Source: Arachis hypogaea (Eukaryota > Streptophyta > Magnoliopsida > Fabales > Fabaceae). From it: a stretch of DNA of 64,000 nucleotides. A program made the translations under genes and the position numbers. Under the pieces are notes generated by a model. The model was not told where the DNA came from and did no database searches. It saw nothing but the letters and a program-made list of their open reading frames with translations. The stretch lies in contig NC_092042.1 in assembly GCF_003086295.3 (NCBI RefSeq), positions 43,274,137-43,338,136 on the forward strand, given 5' to 3'. Of the stretch, positions 33,059 to 44,919 are shown in pieces (position 1 is the stretch's first letter; every line of letters starts with the position of its first letter).

Positions 33059-34733
33059 GTATTGATATTATTGACTCTCTGGTAAAAGAGGTCAATATAA
33101 CTGAGAGTCTCGAATCAGAGCTAGAGGATATCTTTAAAGATGCTCAGCCTGATCTGGAGGAACCAGAGAGAATAATAGAACCTCTGAAAATCCCTCAGGA
33201 AGAGGAGAAACCTCCCAAACCCGAGCTCAAACCATTACCACTATTCCTGAAATATGCATTTCTAGGAGAAGGTGATACCTTTCCTGTAATCATAAGCTCT
33301 ACCTTAAAGCCACAGGAAGAGAAAGCACTAATTCAAGTGCTAAGGACACACAAGACAGCTCTTGGGTGGTCCATCAGTGATCTTAAGGGCATTAGCCCAG
33401 CCAGATGCATGCACAAGATCCTATTGGAAGGTGACGCTAAGCCAGTGGTTCAACCACAGAGGCGGCTGAATCTAGCCATGAAGGAGGTGGTGCAGAAGGA
33501 GGTCACTAAATTACTAAAGGCTGGGATTATTTATCCCATTTCTGATAGCCCTTGGGTAAGCCCTGTCCAAGTCGGTCCTAAGAAGGGTGGTATGATAGTG
33601 GTTCATAATGAAAAAATAAACTGGTTCCTACAAGAACATTTACATGGTGGCATATGTGTATTTATTACAGAAGGCTCAATACAGCTACCAGAATGGATCA
33701 TTTTCCTTTACCATTCATAGACCAAATGCTAAAAAGACTAGCAGGTCATGAATACTACTGCTTCCTAGATGGATATTCAGGTTATAATCAAATTGTAGTA
33801 GATCCCCAAGATCAAGAGAAAATAGCATTCACATGTCCATCCGGCGTATTTGCATACAGAAGGATGCCATTTGGCCTGTGCAATGCACCTGCAACCTTTC
33901 AAAGGTGCATGCTCTCTATTTTCTCTGATATGGTGGAAAAGTTTCTGGAAGTATTCATGGATGACTTTTCAGTATTTGGAGACTCATTAAGCTCATGTCT
34001 TGACCATCTAGCACTTATTCTAAAGAGGTGCCAAAAGACTAACCTAGTTTTAAACTGGAAAAAATGTCACTTTATGGTGACAGAAGGAATTGTCCTTGGG
34101 CACAAAATTTCAAACAAGGGAATAGAGGTGGATCAAGCTAAGGTAGAGGTAATTGAAAAATTACCACCACCTGCCAATGTTAAGGCAATCAGAAGCTTTC
34201 TGGGGCATGCAGGATTCTATAGGAGGTTAATAAAAGATTTTTCAAAAATCGCCAAACTTCTGAGTAATCTGCTAGCTGCTGACACGCTATTTATCTTTGA
34301 TAAGGAGTGTCTGCAGGCGTTTGAGACTCTGAAAGCTAAGCTGGTCACAACACCAGTCATCTCTGTACCAGACTGGACATTACCATTTGAACTGATGTGT
34401 GATGCCAGTGACCATGCCATTGGTGGAGTGTTGGGACAAAGGCATGACAAACTTCTGTACGTCATTTATTATGCCAGTCGTGTTTTAAATGATGCACAAA
34501 AGAACTACACAACCACAGAAAAAGAGTTACTTGTAGTGGTTTACGCCATTGACAAGTTCGGATCTTATTTAGTAGGATCAAAAGTGATTGTGTACACTGA
34601 TCATGCTACTCTTAAATATCTACTCACAAAGTAGGATTCAAAATCCAGACTCATCAGATGGGTCTTGCTTCTGCAAGAGTTTGATATAGAAATAAGAGAC
34701 AGAAAAGGGACAGAGAACTAAGAAGCAGATCAC
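33025..34733 (+). pseudogene. pol: O1 reverse transcriptase and RNase H, broken
   Basis: Frame 1 (33025 to about 33615) gives the RT N-terminus: HKTALGWSISDLKGISP, AGIIYPISDSPWVSPVQ. A small deletion near 33610-33625 shifts to the frame ending at 34634, which holds YRRMPFGLCNAPATFQ, the catalytic FMDDFSVFG, the thumb ending LGHAGFYRRLIKDFSK, then RNase H (CDASDHAIGGVLGQ, TTEKELLVVVYAID, YTDHATLKYL). In-frame stops at 34632 (TAG) and near 34720 (TAA) follow. Normal role: copies element RNA into DNA and degrades the template. This copy cannot make a full-length enzyme. Confidence 0.92.
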
Positions 34734-36110
34734 TTGTCCCGAATAGAACCAGTAGAAGGGGTGTCCCTCCCTCTTACTGAGATCTCTGAAAACATTTCGG
34801 ACGAACAACTCTTTGCTATCCAGGAAGTGCCATGGTTTGCAGACATTGCAAACTACAAGGCAGTGAGATTCATACCCAAAGAGTATAGTAGGCAGCAATC
34901 AAAGAAATTGATCACAGATGCAAAGTACTATCTTTGGGATGAACCATATCTCTTCAAGAGATGTGCAGATGGAGTAATCCGTAGATGTGTGCCTAAAGAA
35001 GAAGCACAGAAGACCCTCTGGCACTGCCATGGATCACAGTATGGAGGACATTTTGGAAGTGAGCGAATAGCCACAAGAGTCCTCCAATGTGGCTTCTACT
35101 GGCCTACTCTCTATAAAGACTCCCGAGTGTTTGTACTTAATTGTGACAGTTGCCAAAGATCTGGCAATCTGCCTCACAGTTATGCCATGCCTCAACAAGG
35201 GATCTTGGAGATTGAGTTGTTTGATGTATGGGGTATTGACTCCATGGGGCCTTTCCCACCATCATACTCAAACACTTATATTCTGGTGGCAGTGGATTAT
35301 GTATCTAAATGGGTGGAAGCTATTGCAACACCCACTAATGACACTAAGATAGTGCTAAAATTCCTCCAGAAATACATCTTCAGCAGATTTGGTATCCTTA
35401 GAGTACTAATCAGTGATGGGGGTACTCATTTCTGTAATAAACAGCTTTACTCTGCTTTGGTTCGATATGGAGTTAGCCACAGGGTGGCCACTCTATATCA
35501 TCCACAGACAAATGGGCAAGCTGAAGTCTCTAATAGAGAACTTAAAAGAATCCTGGAATGGACTATGATTAATCGTATAAGGGATTGGGCAAGAAGCTTG
35601 GATGATGCTCTGTGGGCATACAGAACAGCATTCAAGACTCCTATAGGCACCTCTCCATACCAGCTTGTGTATGGAAAAGCCTGTCACTTGCCAGTGGAAC
35701 TAGAACATAAGGACTACTGGGCAACCAGATTCCTAAACCTTGATGCCAAGTTAGCTGGAGAAAAATGATTGCTCCAGTTAAATGAGCTAGAGGAATTCAG
35801 ACTCAATGCTTTTGAAAATGCAAAAATTTACAAAGAGAAAGCAAAAAGATGGCATGACAAGAAGCTGTCATCCAGAGTCTTTGAGCTAGGGCAGAAAGTT
35901 CTGTTGTTTAATTCTAGGCTCAGATTATTCCCTGGGAAATAGAAATCCCGGTGGAGAGGTCCATATGTGATTATAAGTGTGTCACCATATGGATACGTAG
36001 AGCTTCAGGATAATGACTCTAACAAAAAGTTCATTGTTAATGGACAGAGAGTCAAACATTATCTTGAAAGCAATTTTGAGCAAGAATGCTCAAGATTGAG
36101 ACTTGATTAA
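34734..36110 (+). pseudogene. int: O1 integrase, broken near the C-terminus
   Basis: From MSRIEPVEG (34734) the frame contains the HHCC zinc domain ([17 protein letters not shown], then CDSC), and a DDE core with D169, D228 and E264 counted from that Met, a D,D35E spacing ([27 protein letters not shown]). Role: inserts the cDNA into nuclear DNA. A TGA at 35766 after LAGEK and a TAG near 35939 (LFPGK) cut the C-terminal domain; the same frame otherwise runs to TAA at 36108 (VNGQRVKHYLES). No chromodomain is visible. Confidence 0.92.
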
Positions 36111-37141
36111 AGCTTAGTAATAGTCCAGCTAAAGACAATAAAGAAGCGCTTGCTGGGAGGCAACCCAGCCATTAACAAAGCTTATTTTTCAATTAATTGA
36201 TTTTTATAGGTTCATATTAATTTTCTTCAAGGTAAAATGGCAATTGCATGAGTTCACAGAGTTACAGAAGGATTCAGAGGATAAAACAGCTAAAAGAAGC
36301 TCACTGGTGCGAAAAAGCCAGTAAGAGCTGTTTTGGGCGTTAAACGCCCAAAAGAAGCATCTACTGGGCGTTTAACGCCAGTAGAGATAGCCATCTGGGT
36401 GTTAAACGCCAGATTTACAGCGTCCTGGGCGTTCAGAAAAACGCCCAGTGACAAAGGAGTTCCTGGCGTTTAACGCCAGCCAGAAGCAACAGCTGGGCGT
36501 TAAATGCCCAGGAGAAGCTACAGATGGGCGTTAAATGCCCAAAACATGTAGTGTTTGGGCGTTTAACACAAGGATTGTGGGGAGGAGGTGAATTCGTTTT
36601 CCACTCAAATGTTTTCCATTTTTCATGTTTCAATTCATGATTTCTTGCATAAATATGTTACAAACTCTCATCTTTCAATTCCAAAAATTTTAATCCTAAT
36701 TTTTCAAACCCTTTTTCAAAGATATCAAATGTATCTTAATTCATAAACACAAATCCTTTTCAAATCCCATCCAACTTCTTTTCAAAATTTTTTCAAAACT
36801 CAATTATCTTCTCAAATTCATCTCAAATCTTTTTTTTTAAAAAAATAAAAATTCAGATTTATCTTTTTCAAATATCTTTCATAACTCTTCAATTTTAAAT
36901 TAAATTTTTTTCTTATCATACTTATCTTTCACAAATCATATCTTCTATCTTATCTTTTTCAAAATTTTTGAAAACCTATCCGCCCTCCCTTTAAATCCAC
37001 ATTCGGCCTTCCTCCTCTCTTCCATCATTCAAAATTGGCTCTCCTTCTATCCCTCTCCTTTCCTTTCTTTTGCTTGAGGACAATAAAACCTTTAAGTTTG
37101 GTGTGTTTATCCGTGATCACTAAGCCATACCCACTAAGATC
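36111..37141 (+). other. O1 post-pol spacer with conserved motif and palindrome cluster
   Basis: AAGCGCTTGCTGGGAGGCAA at 36145-36164 is shared, in the same relative place, with N1 and E3. Palindrome words GGCGTTAAACGCC, some degraded (GGCGTTAAATGCC), cluster at 36333-36568. After that comes a T/C-rich run up to the third ORF. No ORF. Confidence 0.85.
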
Positions 37142-38274
37142 ATGGCTCCTAAGAAAAAATAAACCACTCCAAGAGGCAAGAAAGAAAATATTCCAAAACC
37201 ACTTTGGAATCAAGGGAAGTTCTTAACCAAAGAACATTCAGACCATTACTACAAAATAATGTGTCTAAGGTCAGTGATTCCGGAAGGTAAATTCGATCTG
37301 AAAGAAGACGAATATCCGGAGATCCAAGAGCAAATTCGAAACAGGAGCTGGGAAATCCTAGCTAATTCTGAGACAAAGGTAGGAAGGAACATGGTTCAGG
37401 AATTCTACTCCAATCTGTGGCAAACAGACAGGCAGAGATTAGCTGGAGCTGCCTTCTATGACTATCGAACTCTGGTAAGAGGAAAGATTGTTCACCTTCA
37501 TCCTGACAAAATTAAGGAGATCTTCAAGCTACCTCAGCTGAAAGATGACCCAGACTCCTTTAATAGGAGAATGATGAGAACACATAAGGGCTTGGACGAA
37601 ATTCTAGAGGACATATGCCTTCCTGGAACCAAGTGGAAAACCAGCACAAAGGGTGTTCCAAATCAACTCAAGAGAGAAGATCTCAAACCAGTCGCCAGAG
37701 GCTGGCTGGACTTCATTGGGCATTCTATACTGCCCACTAGCAACCGCTCTGAAGTCACCATCAAAAGAGTAGTAATGATCCATTGCATTATGTTAGGAAA
37801 AGAAGTGGAAGTTCATCAGCTGATTTCTTGTGAACTATACACAATTGGAAACAAGAACTCCAAAGATGCCAAATTGGCTTATCCAAGCTTAATCTCTATG
37901 CTATGTAAAGATGCTGGGGTGAAGATGGGAGTAACTGAGTATATCTTAGTTGAGCGACCAATCACCAAAAAGTCAATGGAAGGACAACAGGTGCAGGACG
38001 ACCCCATCAAGAGGAGAGCACAAGAGTTCCTCCCGGAAATCCCTCAAATTGAATACTGGGAGCGTCTTGAAGCATTGTCACCAAGTTGCAAGAAGCTATA
38101 GAGCAATTAAAGGAAGAACAGCAAAATCAAAATAGCATGCTTTGTAAACTGCTTAAGGAACAAGAGGAGCAGGGGTGTGTACTGAGGCAACTGAAGCGAC
38201 AGAAGCTATCTCTTGAAGGGCCAAGCACCCCACAGATCAAAGGAGCATCCACCTCCCAAAATAAAGGTTGTTGA
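37142..38274 (+). pseudogene. O1 third ORF (PF20167-like) with early stop and frameshift
   Basis: An ATG at 37142 encodes MAPKKK, then an in-frame TAA at 37160. The frame continues (TTPRGKKENIPKPLWNQGKF) into the domain shared with N1: YPEIQEQIRNRSWEIL, ARGWLDFIGHSILPTSNRSE, VEVHQLISCELYTI, ERPITKKSMEG. Near 38080-38099 the frame shifts, and a coiled-coil-like tail (QEAIEQLKEEQQNQNSMLCK) continues to 38274. The same domain in the autonomous and non-autonomous members shows it belongs to the family core. Not functional in this copy. Confidence 0.85.
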
Positions 38275-39325
38275 GTCCTAATCTTAGCTTTAACTCTGTG
38301 ATAGTTGTTCTTATAGGAATTTACCTTAGAAATTATATATGAGTAGTAGTAATTAGTATATCTATTTCGATTTTATCTCCAATTAAGCTATAATTTATTT
38401 TTCTCATCATCATCAAACATGAATAAAATAGTAGATTTTTAGAATAAAGAGGCAATATATTTTTTTTCGAGTTCTTAATAAGGAAAATTCTAATTATTTA
38501 TATGTGGTGGCAATACTTTTTGTCTTCTGAATGAATGCCTGAACAGTGCATATTTTTTATATTGAATTTTATGAATGTTAAAATTGTTGGCTCCTAAAAG
38601 AATGATGAACAAGAGAAATATTATTGCTGATCTGAAAAATCATGAAATTGATTCTTGAAGCAAGAAAAAGCAGTGAAAAAAAAGTAAAAGAGGTAGAAAA
38701 AGCCAATAGCCCTTTAAACCAAAAGGCAAGGGTGAAAAGGATCCAAGGCTTTGAGCATCTATGGATAGGAGGGCCCAAGGAAGTAAATCCAGGCCTAAGC
38801 GGCTAGATCAAGCTGTCCCTAACCATGTGCTTGTGGCATGCAGGTCCAAGTGAAAAGCTTGAGACTGAGTGGTTAAAATCGTGATCCAAAGCAAAAGAGT
38901 ATGCTTAAAAAATCTGGACACCTCTAATTGGGGACTTGAGCAAAGCTAAGTCACAATCTGAAAAGGTTCACCCAGTTATGTGTCTATGGAATTTATGTAT
39001 CCGATGGTAATACTGGAAAACAAAATGCTTAGGGCCACGGCCAAGACTCATAAAGTAGCTGTGTTCAAGAATCAACATACTAAACTAGGAGAATCAATAA
39101 TACTATCTGAATTCTGAGTTCCTATGGATGCCAATCATTCTGAATTTCAAAGGATAAAGTGAGATGCCAAAACTGTTTGGAAGCAAAAAGCTACTAGTCC
39201 CGCTCATCTAATTAGAATCTAAGCTTCACTTAAAACTCTGAGATACTATTGCTTCTTGATTTCTTTTTATCCTATTTTATTTATCTAGTTGCTTGAGGAT
39301 AAGCAACAGTTTAAGTTTGGTGTTC
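38275..39325 (+). other. O1 3' untranslated region and polypurine tract
   Basis: Noncoding. Contains the block around 38920-39080 shared with N1 and E3 (CACCTCTAATTGGGGACT). It ends with AGTTTAAGTTTGGTGTTC directly before the LTR, the candidate plus-strand primer. Confidence 0.75.
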
Positions 39326-40868
39326 TGATGAGCGGATATTTTATACGCTTTTTGGGGGGTAATTTCATATAGTTTTTAGTATGTTTTAGTTAGTTTCTAG
39401 TATATTTTTATTAGTTTTTAGGAAAAATTTATATTTCTGGACTTTACTATGAGTTTATGTATTTTTCTATGATTTCAGGTATTTTCTGGCTGAAAATGAG
39501 GGAGCTGAGCAAAAATCTGATTCAGGCTGAATAAGGACTGCTAATGCTGTTGGATTCTGACCTCCCTGCACTCGGAATGAATTTTTTGGAGCTACAGGAG
39601 TCCAATTGGTGCGCTCTTAATTGGGTTGGAAAGTAGACATCCAGGGCTTTCCAGAAATATATAATAGTCCATACTTTTCACGAAGATAAATGACATAAAC
39701 TGGCATTGAACGCCAGTTCCATGTTGCATTCTGGCATTGAACGCTAGAAACAAGTTGCAAGTTGGAGTTAAACGCTAGAAACAGGTTATAACCTGACGTT
39801 TAACTCCAGAAACAGCCCAGGCATGTGAGAAGCTTAAGTCTTAGCCCCAACACATACCAAGTGGGCCCTAAAAGTGGATTTCTGCACTATCTATCTTAAT
39901 TTACTCATTTTCTGTAAACCTAGGTTACTAGTTTAGTATTTAAATAACTTTTAGAGACTTATTTTGTATCTCATGACATTTTTTTAGATATGAACTTTGT
40001 ACCTTTTGACGGCATGAGTCTCTAAACTCCATTGTTGGGGGTGAGGAGCTCTGTAGCGTCTCGATGAATTAAGGCAATTATTTCTGTTTTCCCTTCAAAC
40101 ACGCTTGTTTCTATCTAAGATACTGATTCATACTTAACCGTGATGAATGTGATGATCCATGACACTCATCACCATTCTCAACCCATGAACGTGTGCCTGA
40201 CAACCACCTCTGTTCTACATTAGATTGAATGAGTATCTTTTAGATTCCTTAATCAGAATCTTCGTGGTATAAGCTAGAATCCATTGGCAGCATCCTTGAG
40301 AATCCGAAAAGTCTAAACCTTGTCTGTGGTATTCCGAGTAGGATTCAGGTATTGGATGACTGTGACGAGCTTCAAACTCGCGAGTGTTGGGCGTAGTGAC
40401 AGACGCAAAAGGATCAATGGATCCTATTCCGACATGATCGAGAACCGACAAATGATTAGCTGTGCTGTGACAGAGCATTTGGACCATTTTCACTGAGAGG
40501 ATGGGAAGTAGCCATTGTAAACGGTGACGCCCTACATACAGCTTGCCATGGAAGGAGCCTTGCATGTTTGGAAGTAAGAAAGCATTATGTTGCAGGGATT
40601 CAGAAGAGAAAGCATCTCCAAAACTCCAACATATTCTCTATTATTGAGTAATAATTACTTATTTTATGCCCTTTCACTTTTTACAATTGAAACTAAAGAA
40701 CCCTATTGGTATCCTGACTAAGAATAATAAGATAACCATAGCTTACTTCAAGTCAACAATCTCCGTGAGATTCGACCCTTACTCACGTAAGGTATTACTT
40801 GGACGACCCAGTGCCTTGCTGGTTAGTTATGCAGAATTACATAATGTGAGTGTAATTTTCATGCACCA
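39326..40868 (+). repeat. O1 3' LTR
   Basis: 1543 bp, TGATGAGCGGATATTTTATA to TTTTCATGCACCA, followed by ATTAG. It differs from the 5' LTR at many more positions than the N1 pair do from each other (about ten in the first 300 bp alone). Confidence 0.93.
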
Positions 40869-40873
40869 ATTAG
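40869..40873. repeat. Target-site duplication of O1, right copy (ATTAG)
   Basis: Perfect match to 18246-18250. Confidence 0.9.
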
Positions 40874-41889
40874 CAATTGCCAATTTCAACCACTGCTAAG
40901 TTTGATAACTCAAGTATTACCAATTAATTAACCAAAGACGAAAGGGAAAATAAAATCTACTCGAATGAAAATAATTTGGATACAGCGAAAACATCAATAA
41001 CATATAAGTCTGAAATACCTCAATGTGTATTAATTAAGAAAATCAAATGTAACATGGAAAAGTTCATAAATTAAATTGGAAAAATAAATAAAAGGAACAT
41101 TGAACCTGTGATTTGAAGAAGATGAAATCCTAATACTAATAGAAATTCTAATCCTAATCCTAATCCTAAGAGAGAGGAGAGAACCCCTCTCTCCAAAAAC
41201 TACATATAAATTGTGAAAAGTGTGTATTATGAATGAATGATCATGAATTAATGGATTCCTCCACTTTATAGCATCTAATCTGTGTTTTCTGGGCCAAGAA
41301 CTGAGTCAAAAATAGCCCAGAATTCGCTGATTTTAAAATCTGGCTCGTACAGGTCGCGGCAAAGTGACGCGGAGGCGTTGTCCACACGTTTGCGTGGATT
41401 GAAATTCGCAGATGCGATGTGTGCGCGTCATCCACGCGTTCGTGTCGCCTAACTTCGGGGCAGCTATGACAAATTATATATCGTTGTGAAGCGTCAAATG
41501 TTAGCTTTCCAATGAAACTAGAACCGCATCATTTGAATCTTTGTAGCTCAATTTATGACCATTTGAGTGCGAAGAGGTCAGGCTGGACAGCTTAGCAATT
41601 TCTTCAGTTTCTTGTATTCCTTCTACTTTTGCATGCTTCCTTTCCATCCTCTAAGCCATTCCTACCCTGTAATCTATGAAATCACTTAACACACACATCA
41701 CGGCATCGAATGGTAATAAGAGAGGATTAAAAATAGCAATTTTAAGGTCCAAAGAAGCATGTTTTCAATCATAGCACAAAATCAGGAAGGAGAATGTAAA
41801 ACCATGCAAATCATATGAATAAGTGGGCAAGGACTTGATAAAAATTACTCAATTGAGCACAAGATAAAACATGAAATAGTGATTTATCA
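40874..41889 (-). repeat. E2 3' LTR
   Basis: About 1 kb, starting TGATAAATCAC on the minus strand. It contains the GC-rich block 41345-41455 (GTGACGCGGAGGCGTTGTCC, CATCCACGCGTTCGTG) and a TAATCC triplication at 41146-41168. The left end is uncertain because O1 lies there. Confidence 0.65.
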
Positions 41890-41904
41890 ACCTTCCCACA
41901 CTTA

Positions 41905-43969
41905 AAAATTAGCATGTCCTCATGCTAAGCTCAAGATAAGCTATAAAGGAGTGAAGAGGAATGATAGAGAGTATGAAATGCAACCTATCTATGTGAATGC
42001 AACTACATGCAAAATGTTTCTACCTACTTGGTTAATAAATAAGTTCTCCAAGAATAATATGAATCAAATTCCACTAATTCAAATCATACAGTAAAAGACA
42101 AGTATACTTGTAAGAAGATAGCTCATGAAAGCAGGAAACATAGAATCAAGCACTGAACCCTTACTGGTAGTGTATATCACTCTAACTCTCAAGTGTCTAG
42201 GGTCAATCACTCTACTCTTCTCTAATCATTCTTTTTAAACTTTATTCTTCATCTAACCAATCAACAAATATTTAGTATATCAATGCAAACATCATGAGGT
42301 CTTTTCAAGGTTGTAATGGGGCTAAGGTAAAGGTGAGGATATATGTATAAGGCTAAGTGAGCTAATAAAGTGAATCCTTGATTAGTCTAAGATCTCACCT
42401 AACATACACACTTTATATAATTTAAAATGCTTTACCTAGCTACCCAAAATTTTCCCACTTTTGTATTACATGCTCATGTATCAAACTTATTTTTGAGTTT
42501 TGTCCTATGTGCCTTGATTCTTTTTATTTTGCATTTAGGGTAATATTTTTTTTATCCCCTTATTTAATTACTTAATAATTTTTTCTTTTTTTTATCAATG
42601 CACATGGTAATTTAATTATTTTGATTTCACATGAGCATGCTTCCCAAATTTTCAAATAACTTATTCAATTTAATTCCCTACTTTTTTTTCCTATCATCCC
42701 ATGTTCCCATAAAATTCCCCACACTTAAATTATACACAATATCTATCTTAAGCTAACCAAGGATTCAACTTGGGATTTTTATTTTGTTTTTCTGCTTAAG
42801 GCTAGTAATGTGGTTATGAAATAGAAGGGGGTTAAAAATTTCAAAGTGGCTAACAAGGATGACATAAAAGGGTAGGCTTATTTGGGAGAAGTGAGCTAAA
42901 ACAAGTAATGGCCTCAATCATATGCAAGCATGTAAATACACTAAATAATGGACATATAGACTGAAACAAAGTAAAGATTGCAATCATAGAGAAGAAAACA
43001 CACAAGAATAAAATTCATGGTTTAAATAGTGTAACCATGTAAATAAGCTCAAAATCTCACAGGTTGTGTGTTCTTTAGCTCAAAAACCATGTTCCAATGT
43101 ACAATCTTCAAACAAATTTAACACATAGAAAATTTTAATTTTTTTAATTTAAATTAGTGAAATTTTTCAAAAATAGGGTCTTAAAAAGAAACTTATTATT
43201 TTTCAACTAAGTAGTACTTAAATGCAAACAATCAACTACACATGCAATCTATTATGCAATGCAACAATGAACAAATAAAGAAAATAGAATATTGGTATTG
43301 AGAAGAGAATAACTAACTCGTGGAAATCGGTATCGACCTCCCCACACGTAAAGATTGCACCGTCCTTGGTGCATGGTAAGATGTGCAAATGGACGGGCTG
43401 CTCCAACTGATACCTTTCTCTACAGATTGTGCAGATTGACTTGCCTATCTCCCCATATAGAAGTTCTTTCTTTCCCCTCTCGGTGGCCATCCTAAAAGTA
43501 GAGGAAAAGGAAGAAAAGTAACCCAGAAATAAAGATAAGAGCATAAATAAAATATGGGTGTTAATGCCAAATAATAGAGGTCTCAATTACATGGTAGCTA
43601 CAACATGCAAGTGAGAAAATAGTAGAAGCAAATAGCATATCAATAGTGCAAAAGTTGCAACAACGGGGAAGAGAGTGTGGGTAATGCAAGATAGTGTAAG
43701 TGCATATCAATGCAAAAGGAATATCAGTATTATAAAAATTAGCATTGATTTATGAATAATAATACCCAATCAAAATAAAACAAGTCATGAAGCATGAGAA
43801 TAATTCAAGAAAAGATGCAATAGTTGAAGAAGAGAATTTTAACACCAATGGAAAAGGAAAAAGAAAGTAAGAAAGGAGGAAGAAAGAAATAAGAAGAAAG
43901 AAATAAGAAGGGAGAAGTAAAAATTAGGATTGGGGAAGAAAAGATAAGATATTTGGCTGATGTGGATAA
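41905..43969 (-). other. E2 3' untranslated region with a short ORF remnant
   Basis: Mostly AT-rich noncoding DNA. At 43490-43236 (minus) a short frame MATERGKKELLYGEIGKSIC with Cys/His residues (CTICRERYQLEQ) may be a remnant of the ORF after pol. It is too short to assign. Confidence 0.45.
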
Positions 43970-44490
43970 GCTGTGCGACGCAGGCAACGCGAACGCGTGG
44001 GGCACGCGGTCGCGTGGATAGCGCATCGATGAAGTGACGCGAACGCGTGAAGTGGTTCGTGCCTTCAGCGCGAGTGCAGCCTCACGGCCGCGCAACTCTC
44101 TGGTGAAAAGCTCATTTTGCCAAAACTTTGGGTGGACGCGATCGCGTGGATGGCATTGTTTAAAGAACGACGCAGACGCGTAGGGCACGCGTTTGCGTGG
44201 TAGGGCTTGTGATGTTAGCACGAGTTCAGCCGAATTCCAACTCAACGTTCAGCCATACACCCTTATACGTCGATTTACAGGGCCACGCAGTCGCGTGGGT
44301 GACGCGGACGCATGGGGAGGCTATTTCGTTAATGACGCGATCGCGTCGTTCACGTGGTCGCGTGGTGTAGTTTGTGCCAAAGGCACGCTTCCAGCCACAC
44401 TTTCGCGTGACTCTCATTTCCTTTTCTTCTCGTTTCTAAGGCACCGCGGATGCGTCATTGACGCTGTCGCGTCGCATGCTCCCTTTTTTA
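43970..44490. repeat. GC-rich ACGCG/CGCGTGG repeat zone of E2
   Basis: Irregular repeats of ACGCG, GCGTGG and GTCGCGTGG words in an otherwise AT-rich area. Short open frames on both strands are by-products. Confidence 0.75.
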
Positions 44491-44824
44491 TGCAGTATAC
44501 AGAATGTAATGAATGTTATGCACAATTCCAGGTTCAATCAAAATTCAAAAACAGACTAAAATGGAAAAGGAACGATCATACCATGGTGGGTTGTCTCCCA
44601 CCTAGCACTTTTAGTTAATGTCCTTAAGTTGGACATTTGATGAGCTTCCTGTTATGGTGGCTTGTGCTTGAATTCATCCAGAAATCTTCACCAATGTTTG
44701 AAATGCCAACAGCCTCCGGGATCCCAAACAAGGCACGTAAAGCCTTTGAGCAGTTTCAAACAGGTTTTCAGGCTTCCAGTGCGCTGAATGTTAGAACAAA
44801 CTCCAGGATCCCAAACTTTGGTGA
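44491..44824 (-). other. E2 internal DNA up to its truncated 5' side
   Basis: Holds the GGGTTGTCTCCCACCTAGCA motif and phrases such as CCGGGATCCCAAACAAGGCA. The switch to AT-rich RPA gene sequence near 44824 is my estimate of the truncation point. Confidence 0.5.
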
Positions 44825-44919
44825 GTTTTTAAATAAATAAGATGAATAAACAAAAATAATCTATGTACAACGAATTTCAGTTATTTTTTTTCTCAACTTT
44901 TTTTCAAAAAAGAAAATTA

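Larger units (their letters stand above)
18251..40868 (+). mobile_element. O1: full-length Athila-type Ty3/gypsy retrotransposon, host to nested N1
   Basis: Two LTRs of 1543 bp each (18251-19793, 39326-40868), both TG...CA, with the perfect 5-bp duplication ATTAG on either side. Internal order on the plus strand: primer site, long leader, gag, protease, RT, RNase H, integrase, conserved GGGAGGCAACCC motif, palindrome cluster, third ORF, 3' UTR, LTR. Removing N1 (10.3 kb) leaves about 12.3 kb. Integrase lies after RNase H, which places it in Ty3/gypsy; the Asp-type primer site, no chromodomain seen and a third ORF fit the Athila lineage. All coding parts carry stops or frameshifts, and the LTRs differ far more than those of N1, so it is an older, dead copy. 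Confidence 0.93.
40874..44824 (-). mobile_element. E2: truncated minus-strand gypsy element (3' part and 3' LTR only)
   Basis: Reading the minus strand: a 5' truncation near 44824, a post-pol motif (plus strand GGGTTGTCTCCCACCTAGCA at 44588), a GC-rich repeat zone, a short ORF remnant, purine tract AAGTGTGGGAAGGT (41890-41903), then an LTR opening TGATAAATCACTATTTCATG at 41889. No gag or pol remains. O1 is inserted in or next to the LTR end. After removing O1, the E2 LTR sequence would continue for about 22 bp (18250-18229) and then meet the truncated helicase. No target duplication could be defined because the 5' side is missing. Confidence 0.72.

Noticed and set aside
37142..38274. Third ORF read as a retroviral-type envelope gene
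   Set aside because: Position fits, but there is no signal peptide, transmembrane segment or Cys pattern of a glycoprotein; it resembles the PF20167 transposon family.
41146..41168. TAATCC repeats considered as a telomere-like tract
   Set aside because: Only three to four units inside an LTR; no TTTAGGG register.
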